The notes beneath the pieces were generated by a model. The model saw nothing but the letters and a program-made list of their open reading frames with translations, was not told the origin of the DNA and did no database searches. A program made the position numbers and the translations under genes. Positions 29,992 to 39,829 of a stretch of 64,000 nucleotides of DNA are shown here, one piece after another. The stretch covers positions 2,108,001 through 2,172,000 of the forward strand of contig OY760140.1 of NCBI GenBank assembly GCA_963663215.1, read 5' to 3'. The DNA comes from BJGV01 sp003230615 (GTDB lineage Bacteria; Pseudomonadota; Gammaproteobacteria; Burkholderiales; Nitrosomonadaceae). Within the stretch, counting starts at the first letter, position 1. Every line of letters begins with the position of its first letter.

Positions 29992-31016
29992 CTACTTGGC
30001 GCGGGGAGATGTATTAAATTTTATTGTTCGGGGTTTTCTTTTATGGGACTTTTTTTTTACTTGGGATGAAGAAAGCACTTTCTTTAGTAAATCCAGTACG
30101 GAGGAAATAGAGTTTTCCATATTGATAAGTCGGTCATCCATTTTTTTTAGTTCGGTTTCTTTACCCGTATCAGATGTGGTATCGTACACCTTAAGTGTAT
30201 TTGTTTCTACGGTGCTCGTTTCCACGATGGGCATATCATATTCATGCTGAATATCACGAATGACATCATTGATTTCTGTGGCACTAAACTTGTGTAACTC
30301 TTCAAGGCAACCCATTAGCAGCAGGCGTTCACAAAGTGTATTTATCTGTCTGGGAATACCACCTGTGTAGTCGTAGATGGTATCAAATGCATCCTGGGTG
30401 AAAGAAGGGTCATCATTCCAGCCGGCAGTACTCAGTCGATGTTCAATATAGGATCTGGTTTCAAGGGGGTTCATTGGTCCCAGGTGATAAGTGGCGGCAA
30501 CTCTTTGACGTAATTGTTGCATATCGTCACCAAGCAAGAATGTTTGTAGTAAGGGTTTTTTATCTGTTTGATAGTTGGACAGCATTCTCAACTCTTCTAC
30601 TGTGTGTGAAGAAAGGTTTTGAGCTTCATCTACCACTAGAAGCGCACGCTTTTCATTCTGATCACACTGATGAAGGAATTTTTCAATTCCGATCAGTAGA
30701 GAGGCCTTGGTAAGGCCCTCAAAAGGAAGTCCAAAAGCCGCAGATACTATTCTCAATGTATCGTCTGAATTAAGACTGGTATTAGCTATTTGTGCAGCAA
30801 CGATTTTATCAGATTCCATCCTCTTGAAAAGATTGCGCACCAAGGTGTTTTTCCTGCACCTACTTCGCCTGTGATAATGATAAAGCCCTCTTCTTGTGCC
30901 ATTCCGTATTCAAGGTAGGCCATGGCACGTTTGTGGCCCGCGCTGCCAAAAAAGAAATCTGGATCAGGTTTCAGTTGAAACGGCTTTGCGCTAAGATGGT
31001 AGAACGATGTGTACAT
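29992..31016 (-). pseudogene. PEP-CTERM-locus AAA ATPase (GspA/ExeA-like), frameshifted at the P-loop
   Basis: The N-terminus MYTSFYHLSAKPFQLKPDP leads into the Walker A loop GEVGAGKT. Directly after that a one-base loss near 30842-30848 breaks the frame; the other frame continues TLVRNLFKRME-like as LVRNLFKRMESDKIVAAQ. The rest is complete: Walker B RALLVVDEAQNLSS, sensor region TFLLGDDMQQLRQRVAATYH, GGIPRQINTLCERLLL and a basic Ser/Lys-rich tail. The family is a putative secretion ATPase of these loci, anchored near the inner membrane. With the break, neither product carries a full nucleotide-binding fold. It sits between the outer-membrane protein and deacetylase genes, as expected. Confidence 0.87.
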
Positions 31017-31047
31017 ATTAGAATTTCATGGTCAGGAGGCCATAAAT

Positions 31048-32644
31048 CTATCTGAATCTCCAGCTCAGAGAGGCCGTAACCCTATTCTCTGAATAATCCC
31101 CAGAGGAATCGTCAGAAACTCTTTGATGATAACGATAGGAAACAAAACCAAACATGTTTTCCGATAATTCCCTTGATAAACTCACCCTGCCCATATAAAT
31201 ATCGTCTTTCCTGGCGAGAATAGGAAAATTTCGGTGAATATATCTGAAAAAGGCATTGAGGCTGGTGCGAGCAGTGATTCTATGGCTCCATGAAAGGTTG
31301 GCACCTTCTTGTTTTACGTTTGATTGCCCTAGACCTCCACTGACTACAGGGGCACTTGCAAGGAATGCGTTATCAAAATCTAGTGGAGTACGCTTTAAGT
31401 GAAATACCCTCACTATGACGGTATTTTTTGGAGTATTAAAAGCCAAGGCCGCTTGAAAATGCTTCTGTAGGAAGAATCGGTTGGTGAGGAAGCCCTGAGC
31501 AAACCCAAGAGGCGGCGGGAGTCCAAGCTGATTTAGGAGAAGTTGGGCGGCTGCCGCAATTACTGCAGGATCATTCCCTGGTGTGGCTTGGCCCGCTAAA
31601 AGACTAGTCAGAATACCTAAAGTGTTTCCTGGCCCATCAAGATTTAATATACTAATGGCGCTTAGGACTTCTTCTCTGTAAAAGGTGTTCATTGCCAGTC
31701 GGAGCATGGTATGAGTTAAATCAAAATAATATGTATCACCAAAGAACCTTTGCCCGACAGATGCCTCTAGATGAGTTCTTCTGCTTGGAAGTCAGACAAA
31801 ACCAGCTGACCATCTAACACCTTTCGGTTTGTCTTGACCAGCTCCACCAAACTCATTATCTTCGTATCCCCCGGTTCCTGTTAGGCCGAAGCGCCGCGTT
31901 AAATTATATTGTATATTGGCAATCTCAGTTTCTATTTTGACAGTATCGGGTCTTAGGTCGAAGTAAATATCCTGTCTGGAGTAATTTAGGCCCCATTCTA
32001 GAGTCCTGAAGTCAGTGCCACTGATCAAACTAGCATGGTAGGTGTTAGCCTGGCTATTAAAAAATGAACTTGACGCATCCGAATCGGTCAAAATACGCGA
32101 ATAGCGGAGCTCCGTCGATGCCAAATTCCCGAAACGCTGGCGCACATAGGGGCTGACGCTATAGATCCTTATATTTGCAAGGTTGCCTGTGACATTGGCG
32201 TCGTCTCCCTCCCGGCCAAGAAGGGATTCGTTTTGTTGTGTCATAAAGACGTTTCCATCGACGAAAAGAAAATTCTTGAATATTTCTCCAGTATTTTTCG
32301 CATTTAGCCTGAAAAGAGATCTGCTTCGGTCCATATCATATGTGTAGAGGATATTATTCATCTGAAAATCAATCTCACTATCAAAGCGGCGTGATGTGAA
32401 CCTCGAAAATAATCCAGGGACGAGCCGAATAACGCCACTGCCCTTTTTTATCCAAGCCTCTTCCACTGGCTAATTCTACATTGTCAGTGTAGATCAGATC
32501 GGTTCGCATAGTGGGTACCAATGCCCATTCGTATGCATCATACTTAGGTGAGAATAACAGTAAAGTTATGGCAGCAGCGTAAGTGACCAGGAATAATAAA
32601 GCTCCATGGTTTTGACTATCCTTAGCCGTGTTCGTAGGTAACAT
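31048..32644 (-). pseudogene. PEP-CTERM-system outer-membrane beta-barrel protein, with a stop and a frameshift
   Basis: Three pieces align end to end. The N-terminal part has a signal-like segment and VPTMRTDLIYTDNVELASGR. At 32444-32449 an A6 run in the gene carries one base too many, and the next frame continues GSGVIRLVPGLFSRFTSRRF through alternating beta-strand sequence to GVRWSAGFV. There a TGA (31792-31794) replaces an expected Trp. The same frame then gives PSRRTHLEASVGQRFFGDTY and the C-terminal strands ending RVTASLSWRFR with a terminal aromatic-Arg. The family forms a large barrel thought to accompany polysaccharide export. The native start is uncertain because the first codons lie in a relic of the kinase 3' end (see repeats). 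Confidence 0.85.
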
Positions 32645-32721
32645 ACAAGTCTTTGTCAGAGAATGATCTTGATTTATTATGCATCACGACTCAGGTGAGA
32701 ATAACAGTAAAGCTGCGGCAG
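32532..32721. repeat. Duplicated 5' end of the outer-membrane protein gene
   Basis: Positions 32532-32577 and 32678-32721 both contain TATGCATCA, then AGGTGAGAATAACAGTAAAG and a GGCAG end, with few differences. The first copy is the 5' coding part of the outer-membrane protein gene (LLLFSP on the minus strand). The second is an extra partial copy on the wza side. Confidence 0.75.
32586..32681 (-). repeat. Relic copy of the tyrosine-kinase 3' end in front of the outer-membrane protein gene
   Basis: This block matches 33604-33700 over nearly 100 bases at roughly four of five positions. On the minus strand in the kinase frame it reads HNKSRSFSDKDLYVTYEHG then TAA. The real kinase ends YNKAKSFAEKDLYVAIKHD then TAA. 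It is therefore a second copy of the kinase C-terminus, followed by the outer-membrane protein 5' end. Confidence 0.8.
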
Positions 32722-32778
32722 TTCAGTTACAGGCTCGAACCGGAAACTATAATAGCTAGCTAGCAGTTATACCTTAAA

Positions 32779-33426
32779 TTAGAAGAAACTTTCTGGTATA
32801 ACCAGAACATCTCCCTGGCGCATAGTTACGTTAGCTGATATATCGCCATCTCTGATTAGATCCTCTAATCGGACGCTTAACTGCTCCTCTCGCCCATCCG
32901 TGGTACGAATGATTCTGGAATCGTTGCCATCGGCAAAATCTGTGAGACCACCTACTGCAATCATAACGTCCATCACAGTCATTTTTTCGCGGTAGGGTAG
33001 AGCTTGAGGCTCTTGAGCTTCACCTACAACCCGGATTTGTTCGCTATATGGCCCAATAAATCTTTTCACGATAACTGTTACAACTGGTTGCTGAATGTAC
33101 CTGGACAGAGTTTCTTCAATATCTCGTGCCAATTGTGTTGAATTTTTTCCGCTGGCCGGGAGATCTTCCACCAAGGGGGTCGTGATTTTTCCATCCGGAC
33201 GAACAGGAACCATCATGGAAACTTCCGGATTGCGCCAGACAATAATATCTATTTCGTCACCGGGACCAATCAGATAGTCGTGTTCATCGACTTCTACATT
33301 TTGAGCAGGCTGATAATACGTCTTCCAAGGCCACTTAAGGCTCGAGCAGCCACTAAGAGTGAAGATAGGAAATATGATAATAAAGCAGGCTAGCCATTTT
33401 ACAGTGTTGGTATGCAGAGCGTTCAC
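32779..33426 (-). CDS. Wza-like polysaccharide export lipoprotein, PEP-CTERM-locus subfamily
   Basis: About 215 residues. The lipoprotein signal ACFIIIFPIFTLSGC has lipobox LSGC (Cys ~27). The poly-export domain is YLIGPGDEIDIIVWRNPEV with TTPLVEDLPASG. One SLBB-type segment follows: IRVVGEAQEPQALPY, VMDVMIAVGGLTDFADG. I chose the GTG at 33426, which has AAGGAAAA about 8 bases upstream and starts right before the signal peptide; an ATG at 33507 would add an implausible leader. It forms the outer-membrane export channel. In related loci this gene precedes the chain-length gene; here it lies between kinase and outer-membrane protein, within duplicated sequence. The reading frame is intact. Confidence 0.87.
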   Translation of the reverse strand: MNALHTNTVKWLACFIIIFPIFTLSGCSSLKWPWKTYYQPAQNVEVDEHDYLIGPGDEIDIIVWRNPEVSMMVPVRPDGKITTPLVEDLPASGKNSTQLARDIEETLSRYIQQPVVTVIVKRFIGPYSEQIRVVGEAQEPQALPYREKMTVMDVMIAVGGLTDFADGNDSRIIRTTDGREEQLSVRLEDLIRDGDISANVTMRQGDVLVIPESFF

Positions 33427-33603
33427 TTTATTTTCCTTTTTAATAATGGAAATACGCCAAATCTCGTAGGAGCATATAAAAATGTTGTATACGAAAACAA
33501 TATCCAATCATGCCTTTTATTCACTTCCAAATAATATTGATTTTGATTGGCAAAGTATCCAATTTACAAACCTAAAACAAGATAGAGTTAGTGGCCAGGA
33601 ATA

Positions 33604-33700
33604 GCCAGGAATAATACAGCTATATTGTAGTTGTGACTATTTTTAGTCGTGTTTTATGGCAACATACAAGTCTTTTTCAGCGAATGACTTCGCTTTGTTA
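33604..33700 (-). repeat. Kinase 3' end plus outer-membrane-protein 5' fragment, partner of 32586-32681
   Basis: Contains the last 19 codons of the tyrosine kinase, its TAA, and then about 40 bases (CAGCTATATTG... to CCAGGAATAATA on the plus strand) that match the 5' part of the outer-membrane protein gene. The match breaks off towards the wza gene, which marks a rearrangement boundary near 33600. Confidence 0.75.
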
Positions 33701-34554
33701 TAGATCAAAGTTACGATTTCGCAAGTTTCAATCTGCCGGAGAGCCTCTCTAACTGTTTGTTGTGTAGTTTTCTCAGCTTCCACTACCAAGACGATTTGCC
33801 CCATTCGATTTGCCAGTACGCGTGCTTCGCTCGTCTGCAGCAGGGGTGGAGAATCAAAAATGATAATGCGATCTTCGTAACGCTGAACAAGTTCCTTTAG
33901 TAATAAACCCATACTCTGGCTTGCTAACAATTCATTTGCATTCGGATGTGGTCTTCCTGCCGTAAGAATGGAGAGTTTCTCAATATTAGTTTTGATTAAA
34001 ACTTCCGTCATATCAAGTTTATCATCGAGAAGAACATCCAATAAACCCTTATCTGTTCCCAATCCAAGAATTTTTGGAACCATAGGCCTGGCCACATCAG
34101 CGTCTACCAAAAGAACAGTATGATCCATTTCCATCGCAATACTCATTGCTAAATTAACAGCACAAAAACTCTTACCTTCACCTGCAAGGGAACTAGAAAC
34201 CATGATCAGGTTGCCATTTTTGACTTCCTTATTAAAGGAATTCATGAGCAACGGCCGTTTAATCACTCTGAATTGCTCAGTTATAGTAGTCTTCTGGTCT
34301 TCCGGTGTGATGATGCCATAGTGACGCAATTTGTCGAAATTAAGTGCGAGTCGTTTTGGCTTTAATTTTGGGGTGGTACTTTCTGGTACCAGAGTTTTGG
34401 CGGATTTATCCACGTGAGCAATTTTTCCCTTGACGGCAGAGGTTTCTTCCCTGCCCTCAATTGTTCTTATCGCTCTTTCGATAATGTCGGCATCCCCTCC
34501 CTTTTTCGAAGATATTTTATCGAGCTTAGATGCTGCTTTTTCAATAATATTCAT
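33643..34554 (-). CDS. Exopolysaccharide tyrosine autokinase, PEP-CTERM-locus type (CpsD/CapB-like)
   Basis: 303 residues. A linker N-terminus (IIERAIRTIEG) is followed by EQFRVIKRPLL, then Walker A SLAGEGKS (122-129), Walker A' VLLVDADVARP and Walker B RIIIFDSPPLLQTSEA, which together define a bacterial BY-kinase. The C-terminus is short and has a single Tyr (DLYVAIKHD), so the usual Tyr-rich autophosphorylation tail is missing or altered. The relic copy at 32586 ends DLYVTYEHG instead. It partners with the chain-length protein at the inner membrane to control polymer length and export. It is intact, but its partner wzz-type gene upstream carries two frameshifts. Confidence 0.88.
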   Translation of the reverse strand: MNIIEKAASKLDKISSKKGGDADIIERAIRTIEGREETSAVKGKIAHVDKSAKTLVPESTTPKLKPKRLALNFDKLRHYGIITPEDQKTTITEQFRVIKRPLLMNSFNKEVKNGNLIMVSSSLAGEGKSFCAVNLAMSIAMEMDHTVLLVDADVARPMVPKILGLGTDKGLLDVLLDDKLDMTEVLIKTNIEKLSILTAGRPHPNANELLASQSMGLLLKELVQRYEDRIIIFDSPPLLQTSEARVLANRMGQIVLVVEAEKTTQQTVREALRQIETCEIVTLIYNKAKSFAEKDLYVAIKHD

Positions 34555-34632
34555 GTTGTCTCCAGATAAAACCTATTTTTAAACTGTGCTGTGCTAGGAG
34601 TTCACACTTTTGGCCCAAAAATGACAAGATGC

Positions 34633-36168
34633 TTAAGTCATTTTTATCATCAGTACTCCATAAAAGCCAAATAGAGATAATAAAGAAAGGGCTAAGGCAA
34701 AGAGCCGATTTTTACGGTTTGAATTTTCTTGAATAGTCCAAATCATGGGAATCGATCCTAATACTGGTATGCCCGTTACTTCCCGTAGATTATTCTGGCT
34801 AAGAAATGCGGGTCGGAGCTGACTTAAGACAAACGCGAGTCCAATCCCTGCCGCTAGAGCTGCAAAGAATACCATCGAATAGATAGCTCCACGATCAGGC
34901 CCAACGGGTGTTTCCGTAACAGTTGGTGGATCAACAATCTTGAATGACATTAGATCGGTAGCAGATCCTAATTGGCTAGATATTTTTGCAGATTCGCGAC
35001 GTTCAAGAAGTTTTTGATAATTATCTCTGTTTACCCGATAGTCACGATTTAGTTGTGCAAGGTCAGCTTCTACTTCGGGCACCGAATTGCTCAAAGATTT
35101 TAAATGATTATAGCGATTGGTGTATCCCTCCACACGAGCCCTCCTGGCGGCCACTTTGGCTTCGCTTTCTGCAAGTGCCATATTGAGTTGTTGAAGCATA
35201 GGACTATAATTTCTTCCGGGGTCAAAAATGTCTGATTTAAAAAGCTTGGCTTCCTCTATCTTGCGATCCTCGAGTTGGGTAATTAGGCGTTTAGTATTAA
35301 TAATGTCGGGATGTTGATCGGTAAAGTTTAAACTGAGAGTATCAAGATTCGTTCTCAGCTCCGCGATACGAGCATCAATGTCAACATTAACTATGCTTGA
35401 TGGATCAATTTCTCCGGAAATATCCATAAGTATGGGCTCGTCACCAGTAATTTGTCGCTTGATAGAATCGCGCGCGCTCAGACTCCCGTAACTCAAGTTT
35501 TGTTTTATTGAGATTTTCTCTGGCTATCGACAACTGTGAATAATAGTCGCCACCCGCCCCGGGCATTAATCCAATATTCTTTTGTTTGAATGCTTTTAGA
35601 TCATTTTCCTGAATAACCAGTTTTTCCTCATAGTCCTTGATCTGCTCTTCAATAAATCGAAGCGCCTCGGCAGTACTCTCTTCGTTTCCAAGGTCCCCTC
35701 CACAAATATGGTTAACAAAGATTGAACAATATCTTTGGCATACTCTCTGTCTGAGCTGTTGTAGGAAATCGTAAACAGGTTGGGTCCAGCAGCTGCGCCT
35801 AGCTTGATGCCTGTCAAAGGATTCATAAGACCCGTGACAGTGCTTTCGTATTCTTTTGTTCCCATGTTTTCGCTATCCCGATCAACCATGTCTACAACTC
35901 TTTCTACATTTGGGCGACTGAGCAGAGTACGACTCATGAAAGAAATTTGTTTTTCCACATTGGGAGAAATCGTCATTCCTGTCATTAGTGGTTTTAAGAT
36001 ATTTTGTGTGTCTACGTAAATTCTTGCCGAGGCCTGATAATCATCAGGCAGTTTGTATACAAAAAACGAGCCTACAATGGTAATCGACCAAGCAGCAATT
36101 ACTGCAACCCAGCGATATTTCCATATCCCTTTCAAGTGATTTAATAGTTGGGTTGTCAGATCATCCAT
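34633..36168 (-). pseudogene. Polysaccharide chain-length determinant (Wzz/GumC-like), PEP-CTERM-locus type, two frameshifts
   Basis: ATG 36168 opens a Wzz N-terminal domain: a membrane helix YRWVAVIAAWSITIVGSFFV, then DDYQASARIYVDTQNILKPL. At 35695-35698 a G4 run in the gene shifts the frame, and GNEESTAEALRFIEEQIKDY follows in another frame, with coiled-coil sequence to NKTKLELRESER. At 35469-35477 a GC-repeat shifts it again to RDSIKRQITGDEP. The third part has long coiled coils (AESEAKVAARRARVEGYTNR), the P-rich motif SFKIVDPPTVTETPVGPDR and the second membrane helix. In the intact family this inner-membrane protein sets chain length with the tyrosine kinase downstream. Two lesions leave no functional product. 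Confidence 0.87.
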
Positions 36169-36465
36169 AAGATTAGATACTCCTTGACGTAATATTGTTG
36201 GTGTTGGTTTTCCACAAAACTGGCTTCATAGCAATTATTCTATCTCTCCGGCCTTGAAAAAAAGGAAGATGGCGTTTATATGCATTAAGGGTTTACAAGC
36301 TGGCATAATTTCGTCTCCATTATATACTTTTGTTCCTGTTAACTGCTACTGTAAGATCTTGCATGATCTTAGTCGAAATCAAAACCAGATATTAGAATCC
36401 TTTCAAAAATCAACATTCATTGTGCATTACATGTGATGCACAATTCGATGGTTCAGAATAACGTT

Positions 36466-36560
36466 ATTGAACTTTGTGTTCTGTGAGAAAAATCACAATG
36501 TTATCTATTACGAGCAGGTGCCAATTTTCAATAAAACAGGACGTAATCATTTTTGTGTAA
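36466..36560. repeat. Upstream element, copy 1 (partner at 39493-39587)
   Basis: About 95 bases that align with 39493-39587 in the same orientation. Shared blocks are ATTGA, TTCTGTG, GAAAAATCACAATGTTA, TACGA, AGTGC/GGTGC, AATT-TCAATAAAA and CGTA, and about three quarters of positions agree. It lies roughly 300 bases before the chain-length gene start. Confidence 0.7.
36482..36497. promoter_or_regulatory. CRP/FNR-family-like palindrome TGTGA-N6-TCACA
   Basis: TGTGAGAAAAATCACA is a perfect match to the half-sites TGTGA and TCACA at 6-base spacing, the consensus of CRP-type regulators. It lies about 315 bases upstream of the export operon's first ATG. Which family member binds it is unknown. 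Confidence 0.6.
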
Positions 36561-36877
36561 CCAGCAAGAATATATGTGGCATAGAATAAACTGTATTTTC
36601 AAAGAATTATGGGCAGTACTAAGAGTAATCGGCAGAATTAGGAAAAGACTAATTAAAATAATTAGGGAGAGAGGAATTGAAGATAAATTTTGCTAGCAAT
36701 CATTTACCTAGCCTCTACTCATCCACTTGCAATTCAACATGTTACATTTATTAAGGTAGATTTTTGGTAAAGATACCCTGAGGATAGACCAATAAATTTT
36801 ATGACAGCAAGGTCAAACTTCCCGCCAATTCTTAGGAATGGTTGTATGCTTTAAAAACATTCTTAACCGCTCTTCTA

Positions 36878-37903
36878 CTAGACTATTTCTGTTTTTTTAA
36901 GCATGTTGAGTGCCAAACGTAGCGTGTAACGTACTTTCTCCTGATCCCAAGGGCTAAAGCGTGGCAACTGGTATAAGTCGCTAGAATTCCTGGCTGCGCC
37001 ATGAGAAGTTGAAACCGCCGCTTCAAATCCTAAGTTCCTGACCATTCGGACATGATCTGAAAGATAGTCTTGTCCTGGTTTCCCGTTAGGATAAGCAAAA
37101 GTCCGTACTGGAGAACGGATAATGCTTTTCAGTACTTCCTTGCCGTTAGCGATCTCCGTACGGGCCATAACATCCTCTGTACGTGCTAGAATGGGGTGGT
37201 TTACTGTATGCTCACCGATCTCCATCCCAGCATTGTGCAATATCTTGACCTGCTCAGAAGTCATTATCAAGTCGTTCGGCAGTATGGCTGGAATATAGGT
37301 GTACATCTCCTCCACCTTCAATTGCCTAGTTTTTAATGGCAGATACTTGAGTTTGTCTAATAGGGTATTAGTTGCTTGTTCACGCTGAGGGATCGTGCTG
37401 ATCTCAAACTGGCCTAATTCCATTTTACTCAGATTAAGCATCGCCCCCGGTGCCTGGCGCACTAATTCGATTATCGTGTCATTCCACATTCGACCGCCAT
37501 CAAGAAAACCGGTCGACACAAAGAAAGTGGCAGTAATACCATGCTTTTGCAGAATTGGAAGGGCAATTTTAGCGTTATCTGCATAACCGTCGTCGAAGGT
37601 AATGCAAGCTGTACGTGGCAGTAGCTTCCCTTGACGCAATTTCTGTACAGCTTCCCGGAGTGGAATTATTCTAAAGCAATCTGCGAGCCAACTCATTTGC
37701 TGATCAAATGTTTCTGTGTCTTCTTTTCCAGGAGATTGGGGGTCAGGTTGAGCTAATACTTGGTGGAATATCAGTATGGACAGCCGGGCGTTTAATCCAC
37801 CCATAGAAAGCAGATTTTTGAGTGCATAATTTGTCAAGGAAAACCGAGATTGTTTGGGTTGCATGGGAGTTTCGAGATGATCAAATTCATGTACTGGCAT
37901 CAA
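36878..37903 (-). CDS. Polysaccharide deacetylase (NodB domain)
   Basis: 341 residues. After a variable N-terminus (SILIFHQVL at ~44) the NodB domain shows motif 1 TACITFDDGYADN near 117, GITATFFVSTGFLDG near 143 and the metal-binding MEIGEHTVNHPILA (HxxxH) near 232. FAYPNGKPG is motif 3, and a closing YQLPRFSPWD follows. The family deacetylates N-acetylated polysaccharides; this sequence is more like PgaB/IcaB-type deacetylases than the PEP-CTERM subfamily at 29014. No clear signal peptide, though the N-terminus may have a hydrophobic anchor. It is intact and downstream of the broken O-antigen ligase. The second ATG codon could equally be the start. Confidence 0.85.
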   Translation of the reverse strand: MMPVHEFDHLETPMQPKQSRFSLTNYALKNLLSMGGLNARLSILIFHQVLAQPDPQSPGKEDTETFDQQMSWLADCFRIIPLREAVQKLRQGKLLPRTACITFDDGYADNAKIALPILQKHGITATFFVSTGFLDGGRMWNDTIIELVRQAPGAMLNLSKMELGQFEISTIPQREQATNTLLDKLKYLPLKTRQLKVEEMYTYIPAILPNDLIMTSEQVKILHNAGMEIGEHTVNHPILARTEDVMARTEIANGKEVLKSIIRSPVRTFAYPNGKPGQDYLSDHVRMVRNLGFEAAVSTSHGAARNSSDLYQLPRFSPWDQEKVRYTLRLALNMLKKTEIV

Positions 37904-37961
37904 TACTGTCCAGGAACGTTACAAATTAATCCTTACATAGATAACTTTCTTCTTTGCAGGG

Positions 37962-39296
37962 TCAGCCTGAGTCTCTGGTAATTGCTCGTGAAGGGTTTAG
38001 TTTTCCAAGTTGGCGCAAAGAGTCTGTTCTCTTTACAGGTATAGCCAGCGCAGTTTGTTCCACAAGCTCTTTTTCTACTAGGATGCGGGTTGCCACCATT
38101 ATCGTCATCAGATAATAGGGCACATCCCAATAGAGCAGGCTGAGAAATGCTCCACCTATGGCAAAACCGACAAAGCTTACTTGAATCATGGAAGCTAGAC
38201 TAGAAGCCCATTGGTATCCATCTAGACCTCTTGTGTTACGAATGATCCATTGGCCAGACCTCCAGGTTAAGAATCCGAATAAAAGATATAAACCTAAACC
38301 AACAAAACCATGCTCACCTAGAGCTTGGAAATATATGCTGTGGGCAGCACGTGGTATATCCTTGTAGGGGGCATAACGGGCAAAGGTTTCAGGTTCAGCG
38401 ATTTCAAAGCCACCACCGACGAGTGGTCTATCCTTGGCAAGATTGAAAGCCATCCCCCAGGCGTTGAAACGTCCCATAACTGAAGCATCCTGCTCGTATG
38501 TTTGGATGGTACCCATTCTTTCGTCCCATCTTTCAGGCATAAATGCGAGCATTAACGGAATAGCAAAAATAAATAATAATGCTATGCGGAACTTATGCTT
38601 GCTTTTGAGCCATAGGAATAACGCCATGGCTGCAAGTGCCAGCAGTGCACCGCGCGAATACGAACCAAGGGATGCAATCGCGCAAAGAACCATAGCAACT
38701 GTCAGACTATGGCGCACCCATATTTTCTTAGAAATTACTTGAAAATAGTGTAGCAAGGGTATGATCATGACGAGAGCAAGGGCCATCTCAGTATTTCCCG
38801 CAATGAATGAGAGATCAGGCCCCAAGACCATATGTTCCCCACCAGTGGCGAGCGTAAAGATTCCTCCTTTGACGCCGTAATAGCATAATGAAAAAAGTAT
38901 TACCACAAGAAGAAGTTGCACATGTTGTTTTGTCTTTATGAGCATAAGAGTCACAAAAGTAAACGCCATGATCTTCATCACCTTGTTCCACTGGTCGAAT
39001 ACTAAGTCCGGATATATGGCAAAAAGCGTGGTCACATTCATCTAGAGAACGAAAGCGATGAGAGTCATGACGGGTGGAACAAGAGGTAAGTTCCTAGAAT
39101 CTTTAGAGAAAACAAGACTAAATAAAGTCACACCCCCAACAATTGCAGAAAATGGAAAATCATACGCAAATCCAAATGCTAGTCTATGAGGATTCATGAT
39201 GGCGAGCCATACCCACAACAAGACACCAATGTATGGCCTCCTGAAAATGAAGGGTATGATACCGGCGATGATTAGAGTGACAACAATATCTCTCAT
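37962..39296 (-). pseudogene. O-antigen ligase/polymerase-like protein, exosortase-A-associated, interrupted by TAG
   Basis: ATG 39296 opens a many-helix membrane protein (MRDIVVTLIIAGIIPFIF; RPYIGVLLWVWLAIMNPHRL). After LIAFVL comes TAG (39042-39044, codon 85), where the family has Trp (TGG to TAG), and the same frame continues MNVTTLFAIYPDLVFDQW. The Wzy_C-like periplasmic loop and helices follow: GGGFEIAEPETFARY, AAHSIYFQALGEHGFVGLGL. The family polymerises or ligates lipid-linked glycans at the periplasmic face. An ATG directly after the stop could give a protein missing the first two or three helices. Ends TGA at 37962. The rest of the frame shows no further lesion. Confidence 0.87.
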
Positions 39297-39492
39297 GTGT
39301 AATCTAACTAATACTCATCCATAAACATAATCGCATTAATGTGTAAGGCAAGAATACAATAAAACAGAATAATGATTTAAAAGAAACGGCTTGAATTCCA
39401 GTTTTCTTGAAAAAACGTCAGCAAAATGGCCTTAAAATCATCAACACAATCGTAACATTAACATACGAAAATTAGTTATAGAGGGTAATCCT

Positions 39493-39587
39493 ATTGAGAT
39501 TAGTATTCTGTGTGAAAAATCACAATGTTAGCCAATACGAATAAGTGCGAATTCTCAATAAAATTGTGCGTAGCAAATTTACAACAC
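39493..39587. repeat. Upstream element, copy 2 (partner at 36466-36560)
   Basis: Same-orientation partner of 36466-36560, with conserved blocks around the palindrome (GAAAAATCACAATGTTA and TCAATAAAA). It lies about 200 bases before the ligase-like gene and about 300 before the amidotransferase gene, so a duplicated promoter segment serving more than one operon is plausible. Confidence 0.7.
39509..39524. promoter_or_regulatory. CRP/FNR-family-like palindrome TGTGT-N6-TCACA
   Basis: TGTGTGAAAAATCACA matches the CRP-type consensus with one mismatch in the left half-site and shares the spacer GAAAAA with the site at 36482-36497. Confidence 0.5.
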
Positions 39588-39829
39588 CAGCCGATCATTA
39601 ATGAAGAAATATAATAAATCTGAGTGTTGTTTAGATTAAACTCGACAATCTCAGGCGACCCCTGAAATATTTTTTTATGGATTTATAAGTCAGGGTTATT
39701 GCTGCACCAGGGCGGTAGATTATTGGTTGGGTCGTTAGTCAGCATGCAACTTAGTTAGCAACATAGAGGTTTTAGTAAAGTAGATTGTCGGAACTACAAA
39801 TAAAAAAATTATTTAAAGGAAAATAAAAA

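Larger units (their letters stand above)
36169..36877. other. Long intergenic region upstream of the export operon
   Basis: 709 AT-rich bases between the chain-length gene and a deacetylase gene, both transcribed leftward. It holds the CRP-like palindrome and the duplicated upstream element described separately. I see no gene here. Confidence 0.5.
39297..39829. other. Divergent promoter region between the ligase-like gene and the plus-strand amidotransferase
   Basis: 533 AT-rich bases separating genes transcribed away from each other, so both promoters should lie here. It contains the second copy of the CRP-like upstream element. No gene is seen. Confidence 0.5.
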
